From Flavobacterium limnophilum (lineage in GTDB: Bacteria > Bacteroidota > Bacteroidia > Flavobacteriales > Flavobacteriaceae), in contig NZ_CP114289.2 in assembly GCF_027111315.2 (NCBI RefSeq), positions 3,596,001 to 3,660,000 on the forward strand: a DNA stretch of 64,000 bases, in the 5' to 3' direction. Position 1 is the stretch's first letter. Every line of letters starts with the position of its first letter. A program made the position numbers and the translations under genes. Below, piece by piece: positions 28,835-38,414 of the stretch. The notes under the pieces were generated by a model that saw only the letters and a list, made by a program, of their open reading frames with translations, did no database searches and had not been told where the DNA came from.

Positions 28835-29776
28835 TTAATTTATGTCTTTCAACATTTCAGCAATTTCATCCAATCTTGGAGTCAAGATAATTTCGATTCT
28901 ACGGTTTTTTGATTTTCCTTCAGCTGTTGCATTGCTTGCCAATGGCGAAAATTCGCCTCTTCCCGCAGCGGTTAAATTCTGCTTGTTGACTGCTTTGTTT
29001 TCGCTTAAAATGGCAACAATGGCCGTGGCTCTTTTAGTTGATAAATCCCAGTTGTCAGCAATTGGGCCTGAACCTGCATAAGGAACGTCGTCGGTGTGGC
29101 CTTCAATCAAAACGGCAATATCAAGATTGTCGCCTAATACTTTTCCCACTTCGACAACGGCTTTTTTCCCTTCCGAACCTACAGCCCAACTCCCGGAACT
29201 AAACAACAATTTGTTCTCCATGGAAACATACACTTTTCCGTTTTTTTGTTCAACGGTCAAACCTTTGCCTTCAAAACCGTTCAAGGCTTTCGAAAGGGTT
29301 TCTTTTAGTTTTCGCATACTCGCTTCCTTGGCGGCAATCAAATCTTCCAACTCTTGCAAACGTTGTGCGTTTTTGTTTAATTTTTCTTGTTCCAAAGCCA
29401 ACGCTTTTTCCTTAGCCCCCAATTGTTCCAATAATTCCCGGTTTTTGGCCATATTGGCTTTCAAGGATTCACTGCTGTTTTTTTCCAAAGCAGAATAGGA
29501 ATCTTTCAAAACATCCATTTTTTTGTTCAAAGCAGCATAATCGGCCTGCAATTTCTCGCGTTCTGATTTTACTTTTGCCAATTCTTTGTTCAAACCATCG
29601 CGTTCTAATTCGAGTTGACTTTTGGTTTTCAACAAGTCGGCATTTTCGTCTGAAATACTTCTATTTTCTTTCTTTAAATCGGCATATTTGCTTTCTAAAT
29701 CATTGTATATTTTCTTGGAAACGCAAGAAGTGGAAAGTGCAACAATCAGCAATCCAAGTGAAATTCTTTTTATCAT
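28835..29776 (-). CDS. OmpA family lipoprotein with long coiled coil
   Basis: 313 residues. The signal peptide ends in a lipobox (VALSTSC, Cys18), so the protein is lipid-anchored. Residues ~25-165 are a continuous coiled coil (heptads in LESKYADLKKENRSISDENA and beyond). Residues ~185-300 are an OmpA/MotB peptidoglycan-binding domain (IEGHTDDVPYAG, NWDLSTKRATAIVAIL, RGEFSPLASNATAEGKSKNR, RRIEIIL). It most likely ties the outer membrane to peptidoglycan across a periplasmic gap set by the coil. Monocistronic by its terminator. Confidence 0.9.
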   Translation of the reverse strand: MIKRISLGLLIVALSTSCVSKKIYNDLESKYADLKKENRSISDENADLLKTKSQLELERDGLNKELAKVKSEREKLQADYAALNKKMDVLKDSYSALEKNSSESLKANMAKNRELLEQLGAKEKALALEQEKLNKNAQRLQELEDLIAAKEASMRKLKETLSKALNGFEGKGLTVEQKNGKVYVSMENKLLFSSGSWAVGSEGKKAVVEVGKVLGDNLDIAVLIEGHTDDVPYAGSGPIADNWDLSTKRATAIVAILSENKAVNKQNLTAAGRGEFSPLASNATAEGKSKNRRIEIILTPRLDEIAEMLKDIN

Positions 29777-29807
29777 TTTTTTTAAATTTAATATTATTTG
29801 GGACTAT

Positions 29808-30572
29808 TTATTCTATCTCCACCAAGCTCGGACAATGGTCTGAATGTTTGGCTTCGGGTAATATAACGGCTCTTTTGATTTTTTGTTTTAAAGGTTCACT
29901 CACTAAACAATAATCGATGCGCCAACCCTTGTTTTGCAATCTTGCCGAAGGAAATCGCATCGTCCACCAAGTGTAATTATTGGGTTCTTTGTTTAAATGT
30001 CGAAAACTATCAATGAATCCAGTTTTCATAAAACCGTCCAACCAAGCTCTTTCTTCGGGCAAAAATCCCGAAACCTTCTTGTTTCTAATTGGGTCGTGAA
30101 TGTCAATTGCTTCGTGACAAATGTTATAATCGCCACAAATCACCAAGTTTGGAACTTCCTTTTTAAGTTCGTTTATATAATTTTGAAAATCGTCCATAAA
30201 CATGAACTTGTGTGACAATCTTTCGATATTGGTTCCCGAAGGCAAATACAAACTCATCACCGACAGTTCGTCAAAGTCAACGCGGATGTTTCTCCCCTCG
30301 AAATCCATGTGCTCAATTCCGGTTCCAAAAACCACGTTGTTGGGTTTTATTTTCGACAAAATGGCTACGCCGCTGTAGCCTTTTTTGGTGGCTGGAAACC
30401 AGTAATGATAAGGATAACCGGCGAGTTCAAAATCTAAAAGCGGAATTTGTTCTGGAGTTGCCTTGATTTCCTGTAGGCAAATCACGTCTGGGTTGGCTTG
30501 TTGCAACCATTCGATAAACCCTTTTGAGATGGCGGACCTGATACCGTTGACGTTATAAGAAATAATCTTCAT
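29808..30572 (-). CDS. xth: Exodeoxyribonuclease III
   Basis: 254 residues from ATG 30572; an in-frame TTG upstream adds 13 unconserved residues. It is a DNase I-like AP endonuclease and 3'-5' exonuclease of base-excision repair. Motifs: ISYNVNGIRSAISKGF, CLQEIKATPEQIP (metal-binding Glu), GDYNICHEAIDIHDP, and SDHCPSL with the catalytic His at the end. Normal length. Convergent or divergent neighbours are unrelated, so it is probably transcribed alone. Confidence 0.95.
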   Translation of the reverse strand: MKIISYNVNGIRSAISKGFIEWLQQANPDVICLQEIKATPEQIPLLDFELAGYPYHYWFPATKKGYSGVAILSKIKPNNVVFGTGIEHMDFEGRNIRVDFDELSVMSLYLPSGTNIERLSHKFMFMDDFQNYINELKKEVPNLVICGDYNICHEAIDIHDPIRNKKVSGFLPEERAWLDGFMKTGFIDSFRHLNKEPNNYTWWTMRFPSARLQNKGWRIDYCLVSEPLKQKIKRAVILPEAKHSDHCPSLVEIE

Positions 30573-30650
30573 TGTATTTTTTTTGTGTTTCAAATGTAAT
30601 AAAAACTTCAAAGATTGAGGGGCAAAAAGAAAGAAAATGGAGTTTTTTGC

Positions 30651-30658
30651 TATCTTTG
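30651..30658 (+). promoter_or_regulatory. -7 box for olsF
   Basis: TATCTTTG matches TAnnTTTG, 29 bases before the ATG at 30688. The -33 element is not clear. Confidence 0.55.
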
Positions 30659-30687
30659 TTTCCTGCTAAAAAAATCATAAACTAGAT

Positions 30688-32490
30688 ATGGGTTTAGTAA
30701 CCGCTAAAGAAGTTGCAAAAGCAATAAACACGGACAAGTATGGATTTTTGGGTACTTTTTCAGGTTGGTTGTTGATGAAAGTATTGAAAATTTCGACATT
30801 AAACAAAATATACGACAGAAATAAACACTTGAGTAAAGTGGTGTTTTTGAATGCCATATTGGATGAATTCCAGATTAAATTTGAAATTCCCGAAGAAGAC
30901 TTCAAACGTTTGCCCAAAGATGGTGCTTACATAACCATTTCAAACCATCCACTTGGAGGAATTGACGGCATTTTGTTATTGAAATTGATGCTGGAAAAAG
31001 AGCCCAATTTCAAAATTATTGCCAATTTCCTCTTGCATCGCATCGACCCGATGAAACCTTATATTATGCCGGTAAATCCTTTCGAAAATCACAAAGACGC
31101 CAAGTCGAGCGTGATTGGAATCAAGGAAACCTTGCGCCATTTGAGGGACGGAAAACCACTGGGAATGTTTCCGGCCGGAGAAGTTTCGACTTATAAAGAC
31201 GGGAAATTGGTTGTGGACAAAGCATGGGAAGAAGGCGCCATAAAAGTAATCAGAAAAGCGCAAGTTCCGGTTGTTCCCATTTATTTTCACGCCAAAAACA
31301 GCTGGTTGTTTTATTTTCTTTCGAAAATTAGCGACACCTTGCGAACCGCCAAATTGCCTTCGGAACTGTTGACGCAAAAAAATCGCGTGATCAAAGTGCG
31401 TATCGGTAAACCTATTTCGGTTGCGGAACAAAACGAATATGCTTCCATTGAAGATTATTCGGAATTTTTAAGACGAAAAACCTATATGCTGGCTAATCCT
31501 TTCGAAAAGGAAACGCCTTTTTTGCCTACACCCACATTAAAATTGCCAAAGAATCCAAAAGAAATCGTGACTGCCACAAGTCTGGAAAAAATCATCAAAG
31601 ATGTTGATACTTTGCGGGAAAATGACCGCCGACTGTTGCAAAGCAAAAACTATGAAGTGTTTTTTGCCGAAGCCAAGGAAATACCAAACGTGCTTCACGA
31701 AATAGGCCGTTTGAGGGAAATTACCTTTAGGGAAGTGGGCGAAGGAACAAACGAATCGACCGATATAGACTCCTACGACAAATATTACCGCCATCTTTTT
31801 TTGTGGGATGCCGAGGCTCAAAAAATTGCCGGTGCCTATCGAATGGGACTAGGCTCGGAAATTTATCCAAAATATGGTGTCGAAGGATTTTATCTGAATG
31901 ATCTTTTCCGATTTGAACCCGAATTACATGATATGCTTCACCATTCCATCGAAATGGGACGCGCTTTCATTGTCAAGGAATACCAACAAAAGCCGATGCC
32001 TCTTTTCCTGCTTTGGAAAGGAATTATCCATATCACCTTGCATCATCCCGAGCATAAATTCTTGTTGGGCGGCGTGAGCATCAGCAATCAATTTTCTGAT
32101 TTTTCGAAATCATTGATGATTGAATTCATGAAATCAAACTTTTACGATCCTTATATCGCTCAATATATCCATCCCAAAAAAGCATTCCGCGTAAAGCTAA
32201 AAGATGCCGACAAGGATTTTATTTTTGATGAAGCCGAAGCCGATTTAAACAAATTTGACAAACTCATTGACGAATTGGAACCGGGTACATTGAGACTTCC
32301 TGTCTTGATCAAAAAATACATCAAACAAAATGCCCGCGTGGTGGCTTTTAACGTTGACCCTCTTTTTAACAATGCCATTGACGGATTGATGTACATCCGA
32401 ATTTCCGACATTCCTGACAGCACCGTAAAACCGGTAATGGAAGAATTTCAAGCGGAATTGGAAAGAAAATTGGCAGAGAAGGAAGAGTAA
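30688..32490 (+). CDS. olsF: Bifunctional acyltransferase of the OlsF type (ornithine/amino lipid synthesis)
   Basis: 600 residues. The N-terminal half is a PlsC/OlsA-like O-acyltransferase: NHPLGGID (His87-x4-Asp92) and FPAGEVSTY. The C-terminal half (~330-560) is a GNAT/OlsB-like N-acyltransferase (LREITFREVGEGTNES, GAYRMGLGSEIYPKYGVEGF, FLLGGVSISNQFSD). This order matches OlsF, shown in Serratia and reported in Flavobacterium johnsoniae to make ornithine lipids from ornithine. In related Bacteroidota the amino acid can be glycine, so the head group is not certain. The protein acts at the inner membrane; the product goes to the outer membrane. Confidence 0.85.
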   Translation: MGLVTAKEVAKAINTDKYGFLGTFSGWLLMKVLKISTLNKIYDRNKHLSKVVFLNAILDEFQIKFEIPEEDFKRLPKDGAYITISNHPLGGIDGILLLKLMLEKEPNFKIIANFLLHRIDPMKPYIMPVNPFENHKDAKSSVIGIKETLRHLRDGKPLGMFPAGEVSTYKDGKLVVDKAWEEGAIKVIRKAQVPVVPIYFHAKNSWLFYFLSKISDTLRTAKLPSELLTQKNRVIKVRIGKPISVAEQNEYASIEDYSEFLRRKTYMLANPFEKETPFLPTPTLKLPKNPKEIVTATSLEKIIKDVDTLRENDRRLLQSKNYEVFFAEAKEIPNVLHEIGRLREITFREVGEGTNESTDIDSYDKYYRHLFLWDAEAQKIAGAYRMGLGSEIYPKYGVEGFYLNDLFRFEPELHDMLHHSIEMGRAFIVKEYQQKPMPLFLLWKGIIHITLHHPEHKFLLGGVSISNQFSDFSKSLMIEFMKSNFYDPYIAQYIHPKKAFRVKLKDADKDFIFDEAEADLNKFDKLIDELEPGTLRLPVLIKKYIKQNARVVAFNVDPLFNNAIDGLMYIRISDIPDSTVKPVMEEFQAELERKLAEKEE

Positions 32491-32510
32491 TTCCCTCTAC
32501 TATTTGTCCA

Positions 32511-32570
32511 TTTCGACGAAGGAGAAATCTCATTAGTTGCTCTCGTTATGTGATTTCTCCTTCGTCGAAA
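32511..32570. repeat. Stem-loop repeat with TTGCTCTCG loop, copy 2
   Basis: Perfect 19-base arms (32511-32529 and 32552-32570) enclose a 22-base loop with TTGCTCTCG at 32537-32545. The outer flanks also nearly pair (GTCCATTT with AAATGAC). It lies between the convergent olsF and DUF2752 genes, where it may also terminate transcription. Confidence 0.85.
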
Positions 32571-32586
32571 TGACACAAAGAGGTAT

Positions 32587-33051
32587 TTACCTCCAAATCG
32601 ACTGACGCAAAATGTCGTCAATGGAATTATTATTGATGAAATAAATGATTCTGACGAAGTGATACGTTGCCAGAAAGATTGCCAAACCATACGCCAGTTT
32701 TTTGTTGAAAAGCAAGCCATTGAAATATTCCTTCTTTGTTATTAATTCTGTGGAAAGAACTCCAATTGTAGCAAGACAAAACAGAATTACAAATGGCCCC
32801 AAAACGTGATAATACAGGCTTTTTTGTAAATCTCCATCGTAGAAATAAACCAACGATTTCGTTATTCCGCAACCCGGACAAGGAAAACCTGTAAGCATCT
32901 TCAAAGGACACAAGGATTGAGCCGTTTCAAGATGAGAATGCTGATTGAAAAAAATTAAAAAAAAAGGAACCATCAGCGTGATAAGTGCGCCGATGATTCC
33001 GTAGATTTTACGTTTTGACTTTATATTAATTGTATAATTTATTGATGTCAT
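32587..33051 (-). CDS. DUF2752 membrane protein
   Basis: 154 residues from ATG 33051. Four hydrophobic segments. The family signature CPLKMLTGFPCPGCGITKS lies at about 44-62, with four Cys that could bind metal or form disulphides at the membrane face. The start overlaps the end of the upstream DUF4234 gene by 26 bases, so the two are co-translated. Function unknown; this pairing with a DUF4234/CD225-type protein is recurrent in Bacteroidota. Confidence 0.87.
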   Translation of the reverse strand: MTSINYTINIKSKRKIYGIIGALITLMVPFFLIFFNQHSHLETAQSLCPLKMLTGFPCPGCGITKSLVYFYDGDLQKSLYYHVLGPFVILFCLATIGVLSTELITKKEYFNGLLFNKKLAYGLAIFLATYHFVRIIYFINNNSIDDILRQSIWR

Positions 33052-33409
33052 TTTGAACAATCATTGCTGCCGCCATTGGAAAGAAAAAGCCTAAAACTAT
33101 CAACAAAGTTGAATCATCTTTCTGAGGATAGCCAATGCGTTTATACACTTGTGGCAATCCGTCTTTACCCGCCAAATAAAAGAAATAAATATTTATAGGA
33201 AAGCAACATCCTGCAAAAATAGCAACTGGAGAAGAAATAACTTCTCGTTCTGCCACGGCATTCAAGACTTCGGATACTTTTATGTTCCAATAGATATGAT
33301 ACAATCCGCAGGTTATGAATCCGAGGATTAATACTATAATAGGATCGACTTTAAATACGGGGATGGGGTTGTTTGGTTTGTTCCAATGTTCTGTGATTGT
33401 GTTTTCCAT
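33026..33409 (-). CDS. DUF4234-like small membrane protein
   Basis: 127 residues. The signature IIVLILGFITCGLYHIYWNIKVSEVLN (a hydrophobic hairpin followed by YWxxK) is typical of DUF4234 and related CD225-like proteins. There are two further membrane segments (~63-80 and ~100-120). It is translationally coupled to the DUF2752 gene. An 81-base gap separates it from the DUF805 gene upstream on the same strand, so the three may form one transcript. Confidence 0.8.
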   Translation of the reverse strand: MENTITEHWNKPNNPIPVFKVDPIIVLILGFITCGLYHIYWNIKVSEVLNAVAEREVISSPVAIFAGCCFPINIYFFYLAGKDGLPQVYKRIGYPQKDDSTLLIVLGFFFPMAAAMIVQNDINKLYN

Positions 33410-33490
33410 TGATTGATTGATTGTTGATTAATTAGTTTTGTAAAATTATAAAAATTATTGAAAGCTTTATTAATGTATTTCGAATTTTAA

Positions 33491-33904
33491 TTATGCTTCA
33501 GATGTGCCAATTTCATCTATTTCATCAAAAAAAATATCATTAGGATCTGCTCCATATTCATTTGTTCCATCATCACTATCTGTACATAATAAGATTAAAT
33601 TGTAAAAAGGAATCAATATATACCAACCGCTTTTACCTACATCGTGCATTCTTCTAATTCCAACTGCTAATCCTGGTAAAAAGACCAATAATGAATATAT
33701 TGAACGTAGAATTCCTGCTTTTTCATTTCCAAAATTCAAACCAAAACTAAAGCCAAAATTCAAATCAAAACTGTAATCAATAATTCTCAAAATTATCGAA
33801 ATTATTATGGTTGCAAGAAAATAATTCCAATACTCACTTCTTCTAGCTCTTCCAGAAAAATTTGCGTAATTTTCGAAAACTACTTTTTTGTACGATTCAA
33901 TCAT
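33491..33904 (-). CDS. DUF805 membrane protein
   Basis: 137 residues. The family hallmarks are NFSGRARRSEYWNYFL near the N-terminus and GIRRMHDVGKSGWYILIPFYNLILL later. Three or four membrane segments are present. The C-terminal tail is acidic (PNDIFFDEIDEIGTSEA). The biochemical role is unknown. It is first of three small membrane genes on this strand. Confidence 0.9.
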   Translation of the reverse strand: MIESYKKVVFENYANFSGRARRSEYWNYFLATIIISIILRIIDYSFDLNFGFSFGLNFGNEKAGILRSIYSLLVFLPGLAVGIRRMHDVGKSGWYILIPFYNLILLCTDSDDGTNEYGADPNDIFFDEIDEIGTSEA

Positions 33905-34047
33905 AATTAAAAATATTAGCTGATTCCTACTCTTGTGGCTTTTCGGTTTCGCCTCGTTTATTGGTTTCTGAACTCCATTGCGCTGGCTAATATAATGGTT
34001 TTACAGAAAAGTAGTGTTATTAATCCATAAAATTTTTATTTAAATCA

Positions 34048-35004
34048 TTATTTTTCAAAATACAATCTCTTGATTTTATCTACAATCACTTGAGCCAATC
34101 GTTCGTGGCTTTCAAAAGTCCAGCCGGCGATGTGTGGCGTGAGAATCACGTTTTTTGCATTCAACAAATATTGAAAAGCTTCGGGTGTTTCTTTGTCTTG
34201 AAAAAGGGTTTCGAAAGACAATTTTTCATACTCCAAAACGTCCAATCCGGCACCGAGTACTTTCCGTGTCTTCATTGCTTCAACCAAATCGGTGGTGACA
34301 ATGTTTTTTCCACGGGAAGTGTTTATAATCCAGAATGGTTTGGCAAAAGCCTTGATAAAATCGGCATCAACCATTTTGTCGGTTTCGGGAGTCCAGGGAA
34401 TATGAAGGCTTAAAACATCGGTTTTTTGTTGTAATTCTTCGAGCGAAACTTGTCGTGCATTTTCATCGCCCACGTTTTCCAGAATGTCATAACACAAGAC
34501 TTCTGCTTCAAAACCTCGCAATTTTTTGGCAAAAGATTTTCCCATGTTTCCGTAACCAATGATGCCCACGGTTTTTCCGTCAAGTTCGTGACCACGGTTT
34601 TTTTCCCGGTTCCAATGTCCTGATTTTATTTCGTTGTCGGCTTGATTCAAATTATTGAAAAGCGACAAAATCATTCCCAAACTATGTTCGGCAACGGCAT
34701 TTCGGTTTCCCTCGGGTGCTGCAATAAGAGCGATGTTTTTTGACAAGGCATATTCACAATCGATGCTTTCCAATCCGGCTCCAACTCTTGCTATGAATTG
34801 CAAATTGGTGGCTTTATCCAGAAATGTTTTATCAATTTTGAATCGGCTGCGAATGACGATGCCTTGATAATCGTGGATTTTGGTTTCGATTTCTGCTTTG
34901 GAAGAAGTGAAATCTTCGTGGTTGGTAAATCCCGCTTGTTGCAATTGTTCCCAAAGTAGGGGATGATTGCTGTCGATGTGGAGGATTTTTATGGTTGTGT
35001 TCAA
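34048..35004 (-). CDS. D-isomer-specific 2-hydroxyacid dehydrogenase (phosphoglycerate dehydrogenase-like)
   Basis: 318 residues. NAD-binding Rossmann motif GIIGYGNMGKSFAKKL is near 145. The catalytic Arg is in INTSRGKNIVTT, the Glu in LDVLEYEKL, and the His in TPHIAGWT near 295. An N-terminal FIARVGAGLESID segment also fits. It lacks the ACT domain of long SerA proteins, as do many Bacteroidota 3-phosphoglycerate dehydrogenases. No serC is adjacent, so the substrate stays uncertain. Confidence 0.88.
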   Translation of the reverse strand: MNTTIKILHIDSNHPLLWEQLQQAGFTNHEDFTSSKAEIETKIHDYQGIVIRSRFKIDKTFLDKATNLQFIARVGAGLESIDCEYALSKNIALIAAPEGNRNAVAEHSLGMILSLFNNLNQADNEIKSGHWNREKNRGHELDGKTVGIIGYGNMGKSFAKKLRGFEAEVLCYDILENVGDENARQVSLEELQQKTDVLSLHIPWTPETDKMVDADFIKAFAKPFWIINTSRGKNIVTTDLVEAMKTRKVLGAGLDVLEYEKLSFETLFQDKETPEAFQYLLNAKNVILTPHIAGWTFESHERLAQVIVDKIKRLYFEK

Positions 35005-35103
35005 AATTATAGATTTTTGAATGAAGATTTGCTTCGCCTGTTCGCTATCGCTCGAGTCAGATTTGGTGTTTCTGAATATTTATAGTACTACTTTATTCTT
35101 GCT

Positions 35104-35171
35104 ATTTGTCACGCTGGAAGCATCCCAATTATGTTGCTCTCGTGCGTTGAGACGCTTCCAGCGTGACAAAT
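35104..35171. repeat. Stem-loop repeat with TTGCTCTCG loop, copy 3
   Basis: Perfect 18-base arms (35104-35121, 35154-35171; ATTTGTCACGCTGGAAGC) enclose a 32-base loop with TTGCTCTCG at 35134-35142. The stem shares nothing with copy 2 beyond the outer TTTGTCA/TGACAAA edge. Confidence 0.85.
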
Positions 35172-35249
35172 GAAATATAACGCAATGAGCACTGTTTAAT
35201 ACCAATTCATACAAGTTGCTCATTTGCATTAGGGATGGCAGTGGAGCTC

Positions 35250-35303
35250 TTTTTTATTTTCAATTGCCACGGGTTTAAACCCGTGGCAATTGAAAATAAA
35301 AAA
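35250..35303. repeat. 54-bp perfect palindrome (REP-like)
   Basis: 27-base arms meet with no spacer at GTTT|AAAC. The core is CCACGGGTTTAAACCCGTGG flanked by CAATTG-type and A/T-rich arms. Cores of this kind recur in Bacteroidota genomes as REP-like elements. No transposase is in the window. Confidence 0.85.
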
Positions 35304-35365
35304 AGCGGGAACGTACAGCCCGACCACGCTGGAACGATAGTGGAAGCGTGGGAATGCCCAAAAAA

Positions 35366-36142
35366 TTATCCCTTGATTTTCTTCAAAGCTGCTTTGATTC
35401 CGCGAACCAATGAGGAACTGAATCCGTGGGTTTCCATTTCGCTCAAACCGGCTATCGTGCAGCCTTGTGGCGTTGTAACTCTATCGATTAATTGTTCTGG
35501 ATGGATATTTTCTTCCAAAATCATTTCGGCAGCACCTTTCACGGTTTGGGCTGAAATTTCTAAAGCAGTTTTCCAGTCGAATCCGATTTCGATTCCGGCT
35601 TGCATTGAAGCACGAATGTAACGCAAGGCGAAAGCTGTTCCGCTAGCTGCCAAAACAGTGGCTGCATCCATCAATTTTTCGTCGATAATAGGAGCTGTTC
35701 CTAAATCTTGGAAAAGAGAAACCACGTTTTTGGCTTCTTCTTTATGTTTTTCGTTAAACGCAATACAAGTTGCCGAAGCACCAAATTGTGATGCAATATT
35801 GGGCATAATTCGGATGGCTGAATTGGAGTCACCTATCTTTTTTTGCAAGTTTTCAATCGACAATCCGCTTACTGCCGAGGCAATTACTTTATTGGAAATA
35901 ACCGGAAGAATTTCCGCCAAAACGGTATCGACTTGATACGGTTTGATGGTCAGAATAACAACATCAGCTTCTTGAATACCGTGTTTGTTGTCCGTGGAAA
36001 CGGTTACGCCCAATTCTTGCAAATAGAGAATGCTTGCCGTGTTTCTTCTGGTAATGGTTACTTGATTGTCCTTCGAAAACCGGGCTATTCCCAATGCTAC
36101 GGAAACGCCAAGATTTCCTCCTCCTATGATGTGTACTTTCAT
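35366..36142 (-). CDS. proC: Pyrroline-5-carboxylate reductase
   Basis: 258 residues. It performs the last step of proline synthesis, reducing pyrroline-5-carboxylate with NAD(P)H in the cytoplasm. The Rossmann motif is IIGGGNLGVSVALGIAR. The dimerisation/active-site part reads VLAASGTAFALRYIRASMQAG, TVKGAAEMI and DRVTTPQGCTIAGLSEME, which is the PROSITE-type C-terminal signature. Slightly short but complete. Flanked on both sides by repeat-rich gaps. Confidence 0.94.
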   Translation of the reverse strand: MKVHIIGGGNLGVSVALGIARFSKDNQVTITRRNTASILYLQELGVTVSTDNKHGIQEADVVILTIKPYQVDTVLAEILPVISNKVIASAVSGLSIENLQKKIGDSNSAIRIMPNIASQFGASATCIAFNEKHKEEAKNVVSLFQDLGTAPIIDEKLMDAATVLAASGTAFALRYIRASMQAGIEIGFDWKTALEISAQTVKGAAEMILEENIHPEQLIDRVTTPQGCTIAGLSEMETHGFSSSLVRGIKAALKKIKG

Positions 36143-36160
36143 TTTTTATATGTGTTTTTC

Positions 36161-36286
36161 TGCCACAAAGACGCTAAGGCACAAATTTTTAATTAAAAGG
36201 TGTTTTATAAGCCACAAATTTACAAGAAAGCGCTCTTAAAATCCTTTGAAATTATTTTTTCTTTGTGACTTTGTGCCTTCGCGGCA
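36161..36286. repeat. Inverted pair of CACAAAG-type dispersed elements
   Basis: TGCCACAAAGACGCTAAGGC (from 36161) is an imperfect inverted copy of the segment at 36261-36286 (TTTGTGACTTTGTGCCTTCG then CGGCA). Similar strings occur at 27183-27215, 27637-27660 and 38428-38455. They flank gene ends and look like a dispersed short-repeat family. Confidence 0.7.
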
Positions 36287-36292
36287 TTTATT

Positions 36293-37645
36293 TTAAAAAT
36301 CTAAAATCAATCTGGCTATTGAGAAATATATTAGAATTCCGCAAATGTCATTGCTGGTCGTAATAAATGGGCCTGTGGCAAGTGCGGGGTCAATTCCGAA
36401 TTTATCCAATAATATGGGTACAAACGTTCCTATAAGCGATGCGATAATAATTACGGAAACCAATGCAATAGTTACAATAAATCCGATTATAAATTCTACG
36501 TTCAAGAGGAAATGGCTTCCCAAAAATAGTATGGTCGCCAGAATTATTCCATTCAACAAACTCAAGGAAACTTCTTTTATCAATCGGTTGAACAAGGAAC
36601 CGCTCAGGGTGTCGTTGGCCAAACCTTGCACAATAATTGCCGAAGATTGCACGCCCACATTTCCTGCCATTGCGGCAATTAGCGGCGTGAAAAAGAATAA
36701 ATTCCCATGATGATCCATTGCTCCTCCAAATAACCCGAGGACTTTTACGGACACAAAACCTCCCAAAAGTGCCAACACCAGCCAAGGCAAACGCGCTTTT
36801 GTCAATTCCAAAATGCTGTCATCGGCCTCAACGTCTTGCGAGATACCGGCAGCCAACTGGTAATCCTCGGTGGCTTCGTCCTTGATTACGTCCACAATGT
36901 CGTCGATGGTGATTCGGCCTACCAATCGCCCCATTTCATCCGTGACGGGAATGGCTTCCAAATCGTATTTTTGCATGATGCGAGCCACCTCAACATCTTC
37001 CGTATCGACCATTACGGAGTTTAATTTTTTGATATATACTTCGCTAATGGGTTTTTTGGAGGATGTTGTCAATAAATCTTTGAGCGACAAACGCCCCAAA
37101 AGTCGGTCTTCGTCGTCCACCACATAAATAGAATGGACCCTGGAGATGTTTTCGGCCTGGATTCGCATTTGTTTGATACACGTAAAAACATTCCAGTTTT
37201 CGTTGACTTTTACCAACTCTTTGTGCATAATTCCACCCGCTGTATCTTCGTCATAACGCAACAAATCAACAATGTCCTTGGCGTGTTCCACGTCTTGAAG
37301 TTCCGAAATTACTTCCTGCTTTTTGCTTTGCGAAAGTTCGGCAATAATATCGGCAGCGTCATTGGTTTCGAGTTCGTCGAGCTCTTCCGCAATTTCTTTT
37401 GGCGAAAGTCGGCTCAATATTTTCTCCCGCAAATCGTCTTCTAATTCGAGAAGGATTTCGGCAGTTTTTTCAGAATCCAACACCTTGAAAATATATGTGG
37501 CCTCGTCAAAATCTAGTTCGTCCAGCACTTCGGCAATATCAGCGTGGTGCAAGTCATTCAGCAAAACTCCCAATTGCTGGTCGTCTTTACTCTGAATAAG
37601 TTGCTCTAATTCGTGAATTAGTTCTTTGCTGATTTTAAACTCCAT
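36293..37645 (-). CDS. mgtE: Magnesium transporter MgtE
   Basis: 450 residues. An N-terminal superhelical Mg2+-sensing domain (~15-130; [20 protein letters not shown]) leads into two CBS domains (~135-255; [35 protein letters not shown]). Five membrane helices follow (~285-450), with the pore signature [31 protein letters not shown]. It imports Mg2+ and is gated by cytosolic Mg2+. Its start overlaps the end of rsmA by 11 bases, so rsmA and mgtE form a tight pair. Confidence 0.95.
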   Translation of the reverse strand: MEFKISKELIHELEQLIQSKDDQQLGVLLNDLHHADIAEVLDELDFDEATYIFKVLDSEKTAEILLELEDDLREKILSRLSPKEIAEELDELETNDAADIIAELSQSKKQEVISELQDVEHAKDIVDLLRYDEDTAGGIMHKELVKVNENWNVFTCIKQMRIQAENISRVHSIYVVDDEDRLLGRLSLKDLLTTSSKKPISEVYIKKLNSVMVDTEDVEVARIMQKYDLEAIPVTDEMGRLVGRITIDDIVDVIKDEATEDYQLAAGISQDVEADDSILELTKARLPWLVLALLGGFVSVKVLGLFGGAMDHHGNLFFFTPLIAAMAGNVGVQSSAIIVQGLANDTLSGSLFNRLIKEVSLSLLNGIILATILFLGSHFLLNVEFIIGFIVTIALVSVIIIASLIGTFVPILLDKFGIDPALATGPFITTSNDICGILIYFSIARLILDF

Positions 37646-38414
37646 CGGCTTCTATTTTTTGGGTCAGTTCGATAAATTGTTCCACGCTAAGTTGCTCTGG
37701 TCGAAGGTTAAAAACTTCGTCTTCCCTCAAATTATCGGACAAATTTAGTGTTTTTAAACTATTCCTCAAGGTTTTTCTGCGTTGCTGGAAAGCGGTTTTC
37801 ACGACAGTAAAAAACAACTTTTCGCCGCAAGGCAAGCTGTAATCTTCTTTTCTACGCAAACGCAAAACACCCGATTTCACCTTTGGCGGCGGAATAAAAA
37901 CGTGCTCGTCGACCGTGAATAAATATTCGGCATCGTAAAAGGCTTGTGCCAAAACCGAAAGAATCCCGTAGGTTTTACTTCCTTTTTTCTCGCAAATGCG
38001 TTCGGCGACTTCTTTCTGGAACATTCCAGCGAATTCCGGAATTTGGTTACGTAATTCTAAAGTTCGAAAAACAATTTGCGTTGAAATATTGTATGGAAAA
38101 TTCCCGATTATGGCAAATTGCTTTCCGCCAAAAACTTCGTTGACATCGTATTTTAAGAAATCTTTGGAGATTATTTTTCCGTGTAACTTGGGATAATTGG
38201 CATCCAAATAATCCACCGATTCGGTGTCGATTTCGATAACGTAGGTATTGATTGGTTTTTCCAACAAATACTTGGTCAAAACGCCCATTCCCGGCCCGAT
38301 TTCCAACACATCTTCGTATCCTTCGAGATTCAAGGTGTCGGCGATGGCTTTCGCTACGCTTTCGTCTTTCAAGAAATGCTGTCCGAGGTGCTTTTTGGCT
38401 TTTACTTTTTCCAT
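37635..38414 (-). CDS. rsmA: 16S rRNA (adenine1518/1519-N6)-dimethyltransferase
   Basis: 259 residues from ATG 38414; a TTG reading from 38450 begins inside a CACAAAG-type repeat and is rejected. Also called ksgA. It dimethylates two adjacent adenines in helix 45 of 16S rRNA. Motifs: [15 protein letters not shown], the SAM loop [15 protein letters not shown], and catalytic [14 protein letters not shown]. The C-terminal part ([13 protein letters not shown]) is typical. Its end overlaps mgtE by 11 bases. Confidence 0.95.
   Translation of the reverse strand: MEKVKAKKHLGQHFLKDESVAKAIADTLNLEGYEDVLEIGPGMGVLTKYLLEKPINTYVIEIDTESVDYLDANYPKLHGKIISKDFLKYDVNEVFGGKQFAIIGNFPYNISTQIVFRTLELRNQIPEFAGMFQKEVAERICEKKGSKTYGILSVLAQAFYDAEYLFTVDEHVFIPPPKVKSGVLRLRRKEDYSLPCGEKLFFTVVKTAFQQRRKTLRNSLKTLNLSDNLREDEVFNLRPEQLSVEQFIELTQKIEADGV

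Larger units (their letters stand above)
35005..35365. other. Intergenic region packed with repeat elements
   Basis: 361 bases with no coding frame, containing at least four structured pieces. They are a GCTTCGCCTGTTCGC...CGCTCGAG segment (about 35025-35060), the stem-loop at 35104-35171, the palindrome at 35250-35303, and a small stem CCACGCT/AGCGTGG (35324-35330, 35345-35351). It looks like a hotspot for short dispersed elements. Confidence 0.75.
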
